DNA of 41,578 nucleotides from Oscillospiraceae bacterium (GTDB taxonomy: Bacteria; Bacillota; Clostridia; Oscillospirales; Acutalibacteraceae), in NCBI GenBank assembly GCA_015066525.1, contig SVOG01000058.1, positions 1 to 41,578 of the forward strand. Direction: 5' to 3'. Each line of letters opens with the position of its first letter. Positions within the stretch are counted from its first letter, which is position 1. Below, in pieces: positions 27,871 through 36,315 of this stretch. Both the position numbers and the translations under genes were made by a program. A model generated the notes under the pieces. The model was not told the DNA's origin. It did not search any database and worked only from the letters and a program-made list of their open reading frames with translations.

Positions 27871-28875
27871 ACGGACAATATTCGCAAGATTACTGAGGAA
27901 AATGAAAAGTTAATACTCTCTTCCCGTGCGACGCTTGCCTGCAACTCGCGGGGCAGAAGCAGAAACGAGGACGAGTGTGATATCCGTACCTGCTTCCAGC
28001 GCGACCGCGACCGTATTATTCACTCGCAGTCATTCAGACGTCTGAAACATAAGACGCAGGTATTTCTCGCTCCGTCGGGCGACCATTATCGCACCCGACT
28101 GACGCACACCCTCGAGGTGGCGCAGATAGCGCGCACGATTGCAAGAGCCCTGCAACTGAATGAGGATTTAACCGAAGCTATTGCGCTCGGCCACGACCTC
28201 GGTCATACACCTTTTGGTCACGCGGGCGAGAGAGCACTCGACGAGCTTTCCCCCTGTGGCTTTAAGCATTATGAGCAGAGCGTACGTGTCGTCGAATATC
28301 TCGAAAAAGAGGGCAGGGGGTTAAACCTTACCGATGAGGTGAAAAACGGTATCCTTTGCCACACGAAAGGCGAGGATGCTTATACACTCGAAGGGCAAAT
28401 CATCCGTATTGCTGACCGCATCGCCTATATTAATCACGATATTGACGACGCCATTCGCGCCGGTGTTATGATGGAAGAAAACATTCCGCTTGAGCTGAGA
28501 ATGAAGCTCGGTATGAGCAAAGGCGAACGGATTAATGCAATGGTGCTCAACGTGATTGAAAACAGCCGCGAGGGCGACAAAATCCGTATGAGCGATGAAT
28601 TTTTCCAATATTTTAATGAACTGCATGAGTTTATGTTTACCGCCGTTTACCGTAATCCTGTTTGCAAGAGCGAGGAGGTCAAGGCGATTGACATGATTCA
28701 TAAACTCTATCACTATTATAACGCAAATCGGGACAAGCTACCCGCCGATTATATTCATATTGCTGAGCGTGACGGATATGAGCGCGCCGTGTGTGACTAC
28801 ATAGCGGGTATGAGTGATAACTATTCCGTCAAGGTATTTCATCAGCTGTTTGTACCGAAATTCTGGATTGAATAG
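27871..28875 (+). CDS. dgt: Deoxyguanosinetriphosphate triphosphohydrolase-like protein, apparent ACG start
   Basis: dGTPases release tripolyphosphate from dGTP or other dNTPs and so limit nucleotide pools. From ACG at 27871 the protein has 334 residues. It starts with the family-like sequence DNIRKITEENEKLILSS, followed by the conserved FQRDRDRIIHSQSFRRLKHKTQVF block. HD metal ligands are H79 (RLTHTLEV), H108-D109 (GHDLGHTPFGHAGE) and D182 (IADRIAYINHDIDD). A stop at 27862-27864 closes the frame upstream. The only standard start, GTG at 28117, would delete 82 residues including H79, so it cannot be right. Alternatives to ACG are a one-base indel in the TTTT run after a GTG at 27861, or an ATT start at 27880. 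It lies 35 bases before dnaG. Confidence 0.88.
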   Translation, partial: TDNIRKITEENEKLILSSRATLACNSRGRSRNEDECDIRTCFQRDRDRIIHSQSFRRLKHKTQVFLAPSGDHYRTRLTHTLEVAQIARTIARALQLNEDLTEAIALGHDLGHTPFGHAGERALDELSPCGFKHYEQSVRVVEYLEKEGRGLNLTDEVKNGILCHTKGEDAYTLEGQIIRIADRIAYINHDIDDAIRAGVMMEENIPLELRMKLGMSKGERINAMVLNVIENSREGDKIRMSDEFFQYFNELHEFMFTAVYRNPVCKSEEVKAIDMIHKLYHYYNANRDKLPADYIHIAERDGYERAVCDYIAGMSDNYSVKVFHQLFVPKFWIE

Positions 28876-28910
28876 AAATCTGTGCAAAGACTATGAGAGG
28901 AGGTTGAAAT

Positions 28911-30644
28911 ATGGCTTTGAACGACAGTTTTCTTAATGATTTGAAAATGCGCACCGATATTAATGACGTCATTTCGACCTACGTGACTCTCAAGCGCAGG
29001 GGCAGGACATATGTCGGACTTTGTCCGTTTCATAATGAAAAAACACCTTCCTTTACCGTCTACCCCGAAACGCAGTCGTTTTACTGTTTCGGCTGCGGCG
29101 CCGGCGGCGATGCGGTCGGCTTTATCCGCAAGATTGAAAACCTTGACTATATCGACGCCGTAAAACTACTCGCCGGCAGGGCGGGTCTCCAGATGCCCGA
29201 GGACGGCTATGACGACTCAATGGCGCGCCACCGCAAGAATATACTTGCCATTAATCGCGAAACCGCTCGCTTCTTTCACTCGTATATGATGAGTGAGGAA
29301 GGTAAGGTGGGTCTTGATTATTTCTTAAACCGCGGTCTCAGTCGCAAGACGATTACAAAATTCGGACTCGGATTTGCACCTAACTCCTGGGACGCACTGC
29401 TGAAACATCTGAAATCCAAGGGGTTCAGTATCTCCGATATGGAAGCGGCGGGCGTGATTAAACGCGGCAATAAAGGTTACTATGATATTTTCAGAAATCG
29501 TGTGATGACACCGATTATCGATGTGCGCGGCAATGTGATTGCCTTCGGCGGCAGAGTGCTCGACGATTCAAAACCGAAGTACATCAATACAGGCGATACG
29601 CTTGTTTATAAGAAAACGAATGAGCTTTTCGCGCTGAATCTTGCCAAGGACAGTGGTGAGGAATCGCTGATTCTTTGCGAAGGCTATATGGATGTTATCG
29701 CGATGCACCAGGTAGGATTTACGAACGCCGTTGCGGGCTGCGGAACCGCCCTGACAAATGAGCAGGTAAAATTGATTTCCCGCTATGCCGGTGAAGTGAT
29801 TCTCGCTTACGATGCCGACGAGGCAGGACAGAAGGCGCTGAACAAGGCGATTTTGCTCTTTAATCATACTGATGTCAAGGTGCGCATTCCCGCACTACGA
29901 GGCGGCAAGGACCCTGATGAAATTATCAAGAATCTCGGCAGAGAAACCTTTGCTGCAATGCTGGAGGGCGCCTCGAATGAGATTGAGTTTGAAATTGTGA
30001 GTGCCCGCAATCAGTACAATATTGCCACCACGCAGGGCAAGATTGATTTCCTGAATGACTGTATTAAGATTCTTAGTAACGTATCCCCGATTGAGCAGGA
30101 TTTATATGTATCCCGACTGTCCGAGGAACTCGGTGTTGATAAAAACAGTATTAGACTCCAGCTTGATTCTTATGCGCGACGCAATGCACGGCGAACGCGA
30201 AAGCGCGAACTGAGCAAAGCAATTTCGGATTCTATCTCAAAGAATCATAAAGAGAGCGTGCAAAATGCTGCCTCCACACGCAAATTGAGAGCGGAGGACA
30301 GGATGCTTGGACTTTTGATGCTCCATCGCTCTTTAATAAAATATACGGATACCTTTGATAGCCAAACATTGAATCCGGGTTTTCACAAGAAGATTTATGA
30401 TTTGGTTTGCGAGCGTATTCGTCTCAATCAGGATATTGACCTCATTCATTTCAGCGATATATTGAGCGATAATGAGATGGGACGCCTCTCAGGTATTATG
30501 GCGCGTGCCGCCGATAGTTCCAACCCTGACGCGGAATTTAAGGACTGTATGCAAATCGTCGGTGAAGAATTCACCAAGGCGGAGAAGAAAAAGACAGATA
30601 TGAAACATATCAGCGATGATGAATTCAGAAAACTGTTTCAATGA
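28911..30644 (+). CDS. dnaG: DNA primase DnaG
   Basis: DnaG makes RNA primers for the replication fork. The 577-residue protein starts with the CHC2 zinc-binding domain (C38, H41, C59, C62 in [13 protein letters not shown] and [13 protein letters not shown]). The primase core ([34 protein letters not shown]) and the Toprim catalytic centre ([27 protein letters not shown]) follow. The C-terminal helicase-binding part is helical. AGGAGG lies just upstream of the ATG. It overlaps an upstream in-frame ATG of rpoD, reproducing the common primase-sigma factor pairing of bacteria. Confidence 0.97.
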   Translation: MALNDSFLNDLKMRTDINDVISTYVTLKRRGRTYVGLCPFHNEKTPSFTVYPETQSFYCFGCGAGGDAVGFIRKIENLDYIDAVKLLAGRAGLQMPEDGYDDSMARHRKNILAINRETARFFHSYMMSEEGKVGLDYFLNRGLSRKTITKFGLGFAPNSWDALLKHLKSKGFSISDMEAAGVIKRGNKGYYDIFRNRVMTPIIDVRGNVIAFGGRVLDDSKPKYINTGDTLVYKKTNELFALNLAKDSGEESLILCEGYMDVIAMHQVGFTNAVAGCGTALTNEQVKLISRYAGEVILAYDADEAGQKALNKAILLFNHTDVKVRIPALRGGKDPDEIIKNLGRETFAAMLEGASNEIEFEIVSARNQYNIATTQGKIDFLNDCIKILSNVSPIEQDLYVSRLSEELGVDKNSIRLQLDSYARRNARRTRKRELSKAISDSISKNHKESVQNAASTRKLRAEDRMLGLLMLHRSLIKYTDTFDSQTLNPGFHKKIYDLVCERIRLNQDIDLIHFSDILSDNEMGRLSGIMARAADSSNPDAEFKDCMQIVGEEFTKAEKKKTDMKHISDDEFRKLFQ

Positions 30645-30670
30645 TGTACATAACAGAGGAGAATAAATAT

Positions 30671-31798
30671 ATGGAAAAGAATTCAAACAATACACCTATG
30701 ACCCCGGATGAGAAGAAGAATGCTGCGTTTAAGAAGCTTGTTGAAAAAGGCAAGGCTTCCGGTCATCTGACCGCGCAGGAAATCGATAATCTCATTGTCG
30801 AGCTCGACCTTGATGTCGACGAACTTGAGAAATTGAATGAGCAGATTGATGCTGCAAACATCAATATTATCGACGACTTCTCCGCGGAAACGCTCGACGG
30901 TATCACGCTCGAAGTTGACCTTCCCAAGGAAACGGACGCTGCCGAGACCATCGCCGTTAATGATAACGCTGCGATGGATGACCCGGTTAAGGTGTATCTG
31001 AAGGAAATCGGTCGCATTCCGCTTCTCACTGCCGAGGAGGAAATTGAACTTGCGATAAAAATTGCCGACGACGATGAGTATGCAAAGAAGAGACTTGCCG
31101 AGGCAAACCTCAGACTTGTTGTCAGTATTGCAAAGCGTTATGTCGGCAGAGGTATGCAGTTCCTTGACCTCATTCAGGAGGGTAACCTCGGTCTGATTAA
31201 AGCGGTGGACAAGTTTGATTATACCAAGGGCTTTAAGTTCTCCACCTATGCAACATGGTGGATTCGCCAGGCGATTACCCGTGCGATTGCGGACCAGGCA
31301 AGAACAATTCGTATTCCCGTGCATATGGTCGAGACGATTAATAAGGTCAAGAAAGCAAAGTCACAGCTCCTTCATGTGAACGGTCACGAGCCGACACCCG
31401 AGGAGATTGCGGAATATCTCGAAATGCCCGTTGATAAGGTGCGCGAGATTCTTCGGGTAGCACAGGACCCCGTATCTCTTGAAACCCCCATCGGCGAAGA
31501 GGAAGATTCGCATCTCGGCGACTTTATCCCCGATGATGATGCACTTGCTCCGGCTGACGCGGCGTCCATGAGCCTGCTCAAGGAGCAACTTGCAGAAGTG
31601 CTTAAGACGCTGACACCCCGTGAGGAGAAGGTGCTCTCTCTTCGATTCGGTCTCGAGGACGGAAACCCGAAGACGCTCGAAGAAGTCGGCAAGGAGTTTA
31701 ATGTTACCCGTGAGCGTATCCGCCAGATTGAGGCAAAGGCGCTGCGTAAACTCCGTCATCCGAGCAGAAGCAAGAAATTAAAGGACTTTTTGGACTAA
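30671..31798 (+). CDS. rpoD: Housekeeping RNA polymerase sigma factor RpoD (SigA)
   Basis: The 375-residue protein is the primary sigma-70 factor. It has region 1.1 (about 1-90, acidic), region 1.2 ([17 protein letters not shown]), regions 2.1-2.4 ([15 protein letters not shown], then [19 protein letters not shown] and [13 protein letters not shown]), region 3 ([17 protein letters not shown]) and region 4.2 ([18 protein letters not shown]). It should recognise the TTGAAT/TTGACA-N17-TATAAT promoters seen in this window. A frame-open ATG at 30641 overlaps the dnaG stop, but GAGGAG before the ATG at 30671 makes the latter the likely start. Its stop shares one base with the next ATG (TAATG). Confidence 0.97.
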   Translation: MEKNSNNTPMTPDEKKNAAFKKLVEKGKASGHLTAQEIDNLIVELDLDVDELEKLNEQIDAANINIIDDFSAETLDGITLEVDLPKETDAAETIAVNDNAAMDDPVKVYLKEIGRIPLLTAEEEIELAIKIADDDEYAKKRLAEANLRLVVSIAKRYVGRGMQFLDLIQEGNLGLIKAVDKFDYTKGFKFSTYATWWIRQAITRAIADQARTIRIPVHMVETINKVKKAKSQLLHVNGHEPTPEEIAEYLEMPVDKVREILRVAQDPVSLETPIGEEEDSHLGDFIPDDDALAPADAASMSLLKEQLAEVLKTLTPREEKVLSLRFGLEDGNPKTLEEVGKEFNVTRERIRQIEAKALRKLRHPSRSKKLKDFLD

Positions 31799-32022
31799 TG
31801 GAACAGAAGAAAATTGACAGAATTAACGAACTTGCCCGTAAGTCAAAGACCCCCGAGGGATTGACGAAGGAAGAAAAGGCAGAGCAGGCTAATCTCCGCC
31901 TTGAATATATCAATTCGTATAAGGCGAGCTTAATCAGCCAGCTTGAAAACACCTATATTGTGGACGAAAAGGGCAATAAGAGAAAGTTAGAGAGAAAAGA
32001 TGCCGAAACTAATCATCATTGA
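31798..32022 (+). CDS. DUF896 family small protein (YnzC-like)
   Basis: The 74-residue protein starts with [19 protein letters not shown] and continues with [12 protein letters not shown], the signature of the DUF896/UPF0291 family. In Bacillus a member (YneB/YnzC group) lies in an SOS operon, but no molecular role is established. It is charged and helical with a likely helix-turn-helix hairpin shape. Translation is probably coupled to rpoD through the TAATG overlap, since no close Shine-Dalgarno is seen. Its 3' end overlaps tmk by 23 bases. Confidence 0.88.
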   Translation: MEQKKIDRINELARKSKTPEGLTKEEKAEQANLRLEYINSYKASLISQLENTYIVDEKGNKRKLERKDAETNHH

Positions 32023-32671
32023 AGGACTTGACGGCAGCGGAAAGTCAACACAGACAGCGCTGCTTGAAGAACACCTTCATCAAAATGGCGTAGATTATAA
32101 GAAAATTAAACTTCCTGATTACGAATCCCCGTCGAGCACCCTTGTGAATATGTATCTCGGCGGAGAGTTCGGACGTTCAGCCGATGACGTAAATGCTTAC
32201 GCGGCGGGTGCATTTTATGCGGTGGACCGCTTCGCTTCATACAAGTTGAAGTGGAAGGACGCCTATGAAAACGGTACTCTTATTCTTGCCGACCGCTACG
32301 CAACTTCTAATTCCATTTATCAGATGGAAAAGCTTGATGAGAGCGAGTGGGATGCTTACCTCGACTGGAGCGAAGATTTTGAGTACAATAAAATCGGAAT
32401 TCCGCGCCCTGATTTGGTCATTTATCTCGATGTACCTGTCGAGATATCCCAGCAATTGATGACGAGCCGCTATGACGGCGACGAAGAGATGAAGGATGTC
32501 CACGAGGCGAATGTCAGATTTTTGCAAAACTGCCGCAAGTCAGCACTCTATACAGCAAAAAAACAGAATTGGTGCGTCATTGACTGCACCGAAAACGGCA
32601 CTTTACTCCCGATTGAAACCATACATCAAGCGATATGCGATATCGTGGATAAGGAGCTTTTGAATGCTTGA
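32000..32671 (+). CDS. tmk: Thymidylate kinase
   Basis: dTMP kinase converts dTMP to dTDP, the step that commits dTMP to DNA synthesis. The 223-residue protein has the P-loop [10 protein letters not shown] (8-17), the DR motif in [15 protein letters not shown], and the [11 protein letters not shown] strand. The sequence [20 protein letters not shown] is characteristic of a Clostridial thymidylate kinase group. A conventional tmk often sits beside holB; here it lies with the rpoD operon instead. AGAGAGAA before the ATG is a weak ribosome binding site, and the start lies inside the DUF896 gene. It overlaps the DUF2156 gene by eight bases. Confidence 0.9.
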   Translation: MPKLIIIEGLDGSGKSTQTALLEEHLHQNGVDYKKIKLPDYESPSSTLVNMYLGGEFGRSADDVNAYAAGAFYAVDRFASYKLKWKDAYENGTLILADRYATSNSIYQMEKLDESEWDAYLDWSEDFEYNKIGIPRPDLVIYLDVPVEISQQLMTSRYDGDEEMKDVHEANVRFLQNCRKSALYTAKKQNWCVIDCTENGTLLPIETIHQAICDIVDKELLNA

Positions 32672-33557
32672 ATTTAAGACGACGGAGCTGTCCGATAAGG
32701 AATGGGTGAATTCTTGTCTGAAACACGCGAACAGTATGAACTGTGAGTATACCTTTGGCAATATGTACATATGGTGCGAAGCATATAATACCGAAATCGC
32801 GCATTACAAGGACTTTCTCATCTGCCGATGGGGAACAGCTCCGAATATTGCATACTCCGTGCCGCTCGGCGAAGGCGATTTTACCGACGCGGTAAATCAT
32901 ATTATTGAGGATGCTAAATCTCAGGGCGCTGTTCCGCGTATTTACGGCGTGACGGCGGGGTATCAGGTGATGCTCCAGGAGGCGTTTTTCGGAAAATTCA
33001 CCTATGAATATGACGAAGGCAATAATGATTACATCTATCTCGTGGAAAAAATGACGACGCTTTCGGGCAAGAAATACCACGGCAAGCGTAATCATATTAC
33101 AAATTTCAAGAAGAATCATCCCGACTGGACGTTCGAAGTGATAACGAGTGATAATATTCCCGAGTGTATCGCAACGCATCAGCGCTGGATTGATGAAAAG
33201 GGCGAAGAGGATGAGGACTTAATCGAAGAGTTCAATGCTGTTAAAAAGGCTTTTGACTGTTACGACGAACTCGGTTGGCGCGGCGGTCTCATCAGAACGG
33301 GCGGCGAAGTAGTCGCCTATTGTATGGGTGAGGCGCAGCAAAACGGAAAGTGTTTCGTCACCCATTTTGAAAAAGCATCCGCTGATATGCAGGGCGCATT
33401 TCCGATTATTAACCAGGAATTTACGAAGAATTGCCTGCAGGATTTTACGTATGTAAACAGAGAAGAGGACTTAGGTATTGAGGGCCTGCGCCGCGCGAAG
33501 CAGTCCTATTATCCTGAAATTTTACTTGAAAAATCTATGGCGGTGTATCATGATTAA
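32664..33557 (+). CDS. DUF2156 family protein (phosphatidylglycerol lysyltransferase C-terminal-like)
   Basis: The 297-residue soluble protein matches the DUF2156 family, which has the two-GNAT-domain fold of the C-terminal catalytic part of MprF and of FemX-like aminoacyltransferases. Visible features are the CEYTFGNMYIW start, GKKYHGKRNHITNFKK in the middle, GEVVAYCMGEAQ and the ending DFTYVNREEDLGIEGLRRAKQSYYP. There is no membrane part. The real acceptor for this standalone group is unknown; an aminoacyl- or acyl-transfer role is inferred from the fold. AAGGAG precedes the ATG well. It overlaps tmk and the next GNAT gene by eight bases each. Confidence 0.85.
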   Translation: MLEFKTTELSDKEWVNSCLKHANSMNCEYTFGNMYIWCEAYNTEIAHYKDFLICRWGTAPNIAYSVPLGEGDFTDAVNHIIEDAKSQGAVPRIYGVTAGYQVMLQEAFFGKFTYEYDEGNNDYIYLVEKMTTLSGKKYHGKRNHITNFKKNHPDWTFEVITSDNIPECIATHQRWIDEKGEEDEDLIEEFNAVKKAFDCYDELGWRGGLIRTGGEVVAYCMGEAQQNGKCFVTHFEKASADMQGAFPIINQEFTKNCLQDFTYVNREEDLGIEGLRRAKQSYYPEILLEKSMAVYHD

Positions 33558-33999
33558 GTATGCCGAGAACCGCGAGCATATTATTTCACTCTGGGCGGAG
33601 GCTTTCGGAGACAGCAGGGAAGATATTTTGTTTTTTAACGATAATGTCAAGGACGCCAAGTGCCTGATGTATTATTTCGGTGACAGACCTGCTTCGATGA
33701 TGTATCTTGTACCCTGTATGATAGACGGCTGTGAATTTCAGTATATTTACGCTGCCTGCACGGCTAAGGTATATGAAGGACGCGGCTTTATGACCGACCT
33801 GATTCGTTACTGTCTTGACAGCGGGATTCGGGTGTGTCTCATCCCTGCGAGCGACAGCCTAATTGATTATTATTCAAAAAGAGAAATCAATCATCAAGTT
33901 CCCATTGATTCTCTCATATTTCATCAGATTCCCGCGATTGAGGAATATCTCTTTGAGGGTTATGATTTAACAATTCCAACAGCATTAAGGAGTAAGTAA
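33550..33999 (+). CDS. Small GNAT-like acetyltransferase
   Basis: The 149-residue protein resembles the N-terminal half of a GNAT enzyme. It has YIYAACTAKVYEGRGFMTDLIRYCL as motif A and LIPASDSLIDYYSKREI as motif B. The R-G-x-G pattern for the acetyl-CoA loop is only partly kept (YEGRGFM). The reading frame extends upstream to 33478, but ATG at 33550 follows GGCGGTG and starts MIKYAENREHIISLW, typical of such proteins. It overlaps DUF2156 by eight bases and shares TAATG with the DJ-1 gene. Substrate unknown; a joint role with DUF2156 is suggested only by the layout. Confidence 0.78.
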   Translation: MIKYAENREHIISLWAEAFGDSREDILFFNDNVKDAKCLMYYFGDRPASMMYLVPCMIDGCEFQYIYAACTAKVYEGRGFMTDLIRYCLDSGIRVCLIPASDSLIDYYSKREINHQVPIDSLIFHQIPAIEEYLFEGYDLTIPTALRSK

Positions 34000-34538
34000 T
34001 GGTATACATATTTTTAGCAGACGGATTTGAAATTATTGAGGCGCTTGCACCGCTTGATATGATGACGCGCGCCGGTATTGAAGTAAAGACTGTCGGCGTA
34101 ACGGGTAAAATTGTGACCGCATCTTGCGGTGTGCAGGTAACCAGCGACATTACGATTGACGAGTTCAATTTTTACGATGTGGAGGCGCTGATGCTGCCCG
34201 GCGGTATGCCCGGCACTACCAATCTTGAAGCGTCCTCCGCCGTACAAGAAGCGATTGATAACGCAGTGAATATTGATGTCCCCGTTTGCGCGATTTGTGC
34301 AGCACCTTCCGTCCTTGGACATAAGGGACTGCTTGTCGGCAGGGAAGCGACCTGCTTCCCCGGATTTGAAGAGGCGCTGGAAGGCGCAAACATTTCGGAT
34401 AAGTATGTTGTGACTGACGGTAACTATATTACGGCACGCGGTGCCGGTGTTTGCGTTGACTTCGGTCTGGAAATCGTGAAGAAACTGAAGGGCGAAGAAG
34501 TCGCTGAGTCCGTAAGGAAACAGATACAATGTCCGTAA
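33999..34538 (+). CDS. DJ-1/PfpI family protein
   Basis: The 179-residue protein has the DJ-1 type of the class I glutamine amidotransferase-like fold. The LADGFEIIEALAPLDMM start carries the conserved glutamate, LMLPGGMPG follows, and C100 sits in the nucleophile elbow AICAAPSVLG. DJ-1 relatives act as glyoxalases, chaperones or deglycases; which applies here cannot be told. Bacterial members next to folate or thiamine genes are common, and here the formyl-THF cyclo-ligase follows with a 10-base overlap. GGAG lies nine bases before the ATG. Confidence 0.9.
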   Translation: MVYIFLADGFEIIEALAPLDMMTRAGIEVKTVGVTGKIVTASCGVQVTSDITIDEFNFYDVEALMLPGGMPGTTNLEASSAVQEAIDNAVNIDVPVCAICAAPSVLGHKGLLVGREATCFPGFEEALEGANISDKYVVTDGNYITARGAGVCVDFGLEIVKKLKGEEVAESVRKQIQCP

Positions 34539-35107
34539 AATCAGAACTCAGACAGACACTGAAACTTCAGCGCGCCGCCGTTTCCGATAAACTGAGGAAG
34601 GATGCGGCGATTTATCACCGCATCACGAGTAGTGACGAGTATCAGAATGCAGAGTCCGTTCTGATTTATGCCAGCCTTGGCGACGAAATCGAGACGGATA
34701 CCATTATCCGGCGTGCTCTCTCTGACGGCAAGTCGGTCGCCGTTCCGCTTTGTAAGGATAATAGCGGACATATGGATTTTTATCTCATTCATTCGCTTGA
34801 TGAACTGAGAGAGGGTGCTTTTCACATTCGTGAGCCTGATACGAATCTTCATAAAAGACTTGAAGTTTTTGAAAAAACGATTATAATTGTACCCGGACTT
34901 GCGTTTGACCGAAATGGTTTTCGTCTCGGCTACGGCGGGGGATATTACGACAGATTTTTGTCCGATCACTCTCTTTGCAGCATCGGTTTGTGCTATGAAG
35001 AAATGTTGCAGGAAAAACTGCCCCGCGAAACTTATGATTTACCGGTGGATATTGTTATTACCGATGTTACCACACTTGAAATAAACGGAGGAAAATATGG
35101 ACTTTAA
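34529..35107 (+). CDS. 5-formyltetrahydrofolate cyclo-ligase
   Basis: The 192-residue enzyme uses ATP to turn 5-formyl-THF into 5,10-methenyl-THF, returning stored folate to one-carbon metabolism. The family signatures are LRQTLKLQRAAVSD at the start (Lys/Arg for ATP phosphates), ASLGDEIETDTII, VPGLAFDRNGFRLGYGGGYYDRFL (glycine-rich ATP and folate site, about 123-146) and CYEEMLQEKLP. Length and order are normal. It overlaps both neighbours by about 10 bases. The one-carbon units it supplies feed thymidylate and purine synthesis, in keeping with tmk upstream. Confidence 0.93.
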   Translation: MSVKSELRQTLKLQRAAVSDKLRKDAAIYHRITSSDEYQNAESVLIYASLGDEIETDTIIRRALSDGKSVAVPLCKDNSGHMDFYLIHSLDELREGAFHIREPDTNLHKRLEVFEKTIIIVPGLAFDRNGFRLGYGGGYYDRFLSDHSLCSIGLCYEEMLQEKLPRETYDLPVDIVITDVTTLEINGGKYGL

Positions 35108-36314
35108 TCCCGAAAACAAGTCGAATACGAACGACATATATTTTTCTAATCACGACGCATCCCGCAGCAGAACAGCGCCGCGCGCCGCTGCTGCTTCGAC
35201 TCGCAAGAAGAAAAAAAAGAGTTCCGGCGTCGGCTCGACCTATATGTTCTTTATCATCGTTATTGTCCTGTCGATGGTGGTATCCATCTATGCCATTCTC
35301 TGTATGAATGATATTCTTGCGATTACCAAGACGAAATCGTCCGTGACGGTTTCTTTTAATCAGCAGGTGGAGTCGAGCGACGAGGCGATTGATGCCTTTG
35401 CGGATAACGGACTGATTCAGTGCAAGAATTTCTGCAAACTCTTCATTAAACTCAGGGATAAGATGTTCAGTTCTAATAAACTCGGCGGTCCGTTTGATGC
35501 CGGCGTGTATTATCTCAACGGTAAGATGGGTCTTGAGGGTATGCTGATGACGCTCAAGGGCGACAATACTTCGGGAGAGACGGTAACGTTGACCTTCCCC
35601 GAAGGTTATTCCGTTCCTGAGATTATCAATAAGCTTTCGGAAAATGATGTCTGCGATAAGCAAGCGCTCATCTCCGTTATTCAGTCGACAGACTTTACGT
35701 ATTCGATGGTCGCTGATTTGAAGGCGCAGGATTCCGTCCCGTATAGACTTGAGGGATTTCTTTTCCCCGATACCTATGAGTTTTATATCGACGAGAGCGC
35801 TTCCTCCACGATTAAGAAGTTCATCAAAAACGGAGAAGAAAAGTATACCGAGAAGTACAGAAAGAGAGCCAAGGAACTCGGGCTGACCGATTATCAGGTT
35901 ATCACGATTGCCTCGATTATTCAGAAGGAAGCGGCGAATGATGAGCAGATGGCGACCATTTCTGCGGTTATCCATAACCGACTTGAGGATACGGTTAATT
36001 TCCCGACGCTCGGATGTCAGTCCACGGCGGATTATATTACTAATAAGGTAAAACCCGCGCTGACCTCCACATCCGCCCATACCGCTGATTATTATATGGC
36101 ATATTATAATACGAATAACTCCTCCACCGTGGTCGGACTTCCCGCCGGCCCGATTTGTAATCCCGGACAGAAAGCGATTAATGCGGCGCTCTATCCCTCC
36201 AAGTCGGATGCCAAGTTCTTCTTCCACGATACGAAGGGTAAACTCTATACAGCAAAGACGTATTCCGAATTTAAGTCAAAGGTTGCACAGTATGCACCTT
36301 ATCTGGAGACCTGA
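35097..36314 (+). CDS. mltG: Endolytic murein transglycosylase MltG (YceG-like)
   Basis: MltG cuts nascent glycan strands at the membrane and sets chain length. The 405-residue protein has a basic, Ala/Ser-rich cytoplasmic N-terminus (RKKKKKSS), one membrane helix at about 47-70, a LysM-like region (VTLTFPEGYSVPEIINKL) and the YceG catalytic domain. E278 in ASIIQKEAANDEQM is the expected catalytic residue, and GLPAGPICNPGQKAINAAL is the C-terminal signature. GGAGG lies just before the ATG, and the start overlaps the cyclo-ligase gene by 11 bases. It probably ends the long dgt-mltG run, although the U32 gene follows after one base. Confidence 0.94.
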   Translation: MDFNPENKSNTNDIYFSNHDASRSRTAPRAAAASTRKKKKKSSGVGSTYMFFIIVIVLSMVVSIYAILCMNDILAITKTKSSVTVSFNQQVESSDEAIDAFADNGLIQCKNFCKLFIKLRDKMFSSNKLGGPFDAGVYYLNGKMGLEGMLMTLKGDNTSGETVTLTFPEGYSVPEIINKLSENDVCDKQALISVIQSTDFTYSMVADLKAQDSVPYRLEGFLFPDTYEFYIDESASSTIKKFIKNGEEKYTEKYRKRAKELGLTDYQVITIASIIQKEAANDEQMATISAVIHNRLEDTVNFPTLGCQSTADYITNKVKPALTSTSAHTADYYMAYYNTNNSSTVVGLPAGPICNPGQKAINAALYPSKSDAKFFFHDTKGKLYTAKTYSEFKSKVAQYAPYLET

Positions 36315-36315
36315 T

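Noticed and set aside
27861-27896. An 11-codon open frame starting GTG at 27861, in another frame over the dgt start.
   Set aside because: Its start codon is part of the Shine-Dalgarno for dgt and has no site of its own. I treat it as chance, though a one-base indel here is kept as an alternative for dgt.
28117-28875. dgt starting at GTG 28117.
   Set aside because: It would cut off 82 residues with strong family similarity, including the first HD metal ligand, and no ribosome binding site precedes it.
28868-28897. A possible dnaG promoter, TTGAAT-N18-TATGAG.
   Set aside because: The transcript would start within or after the ribosome binding site, so it could not support translation of dnaG.
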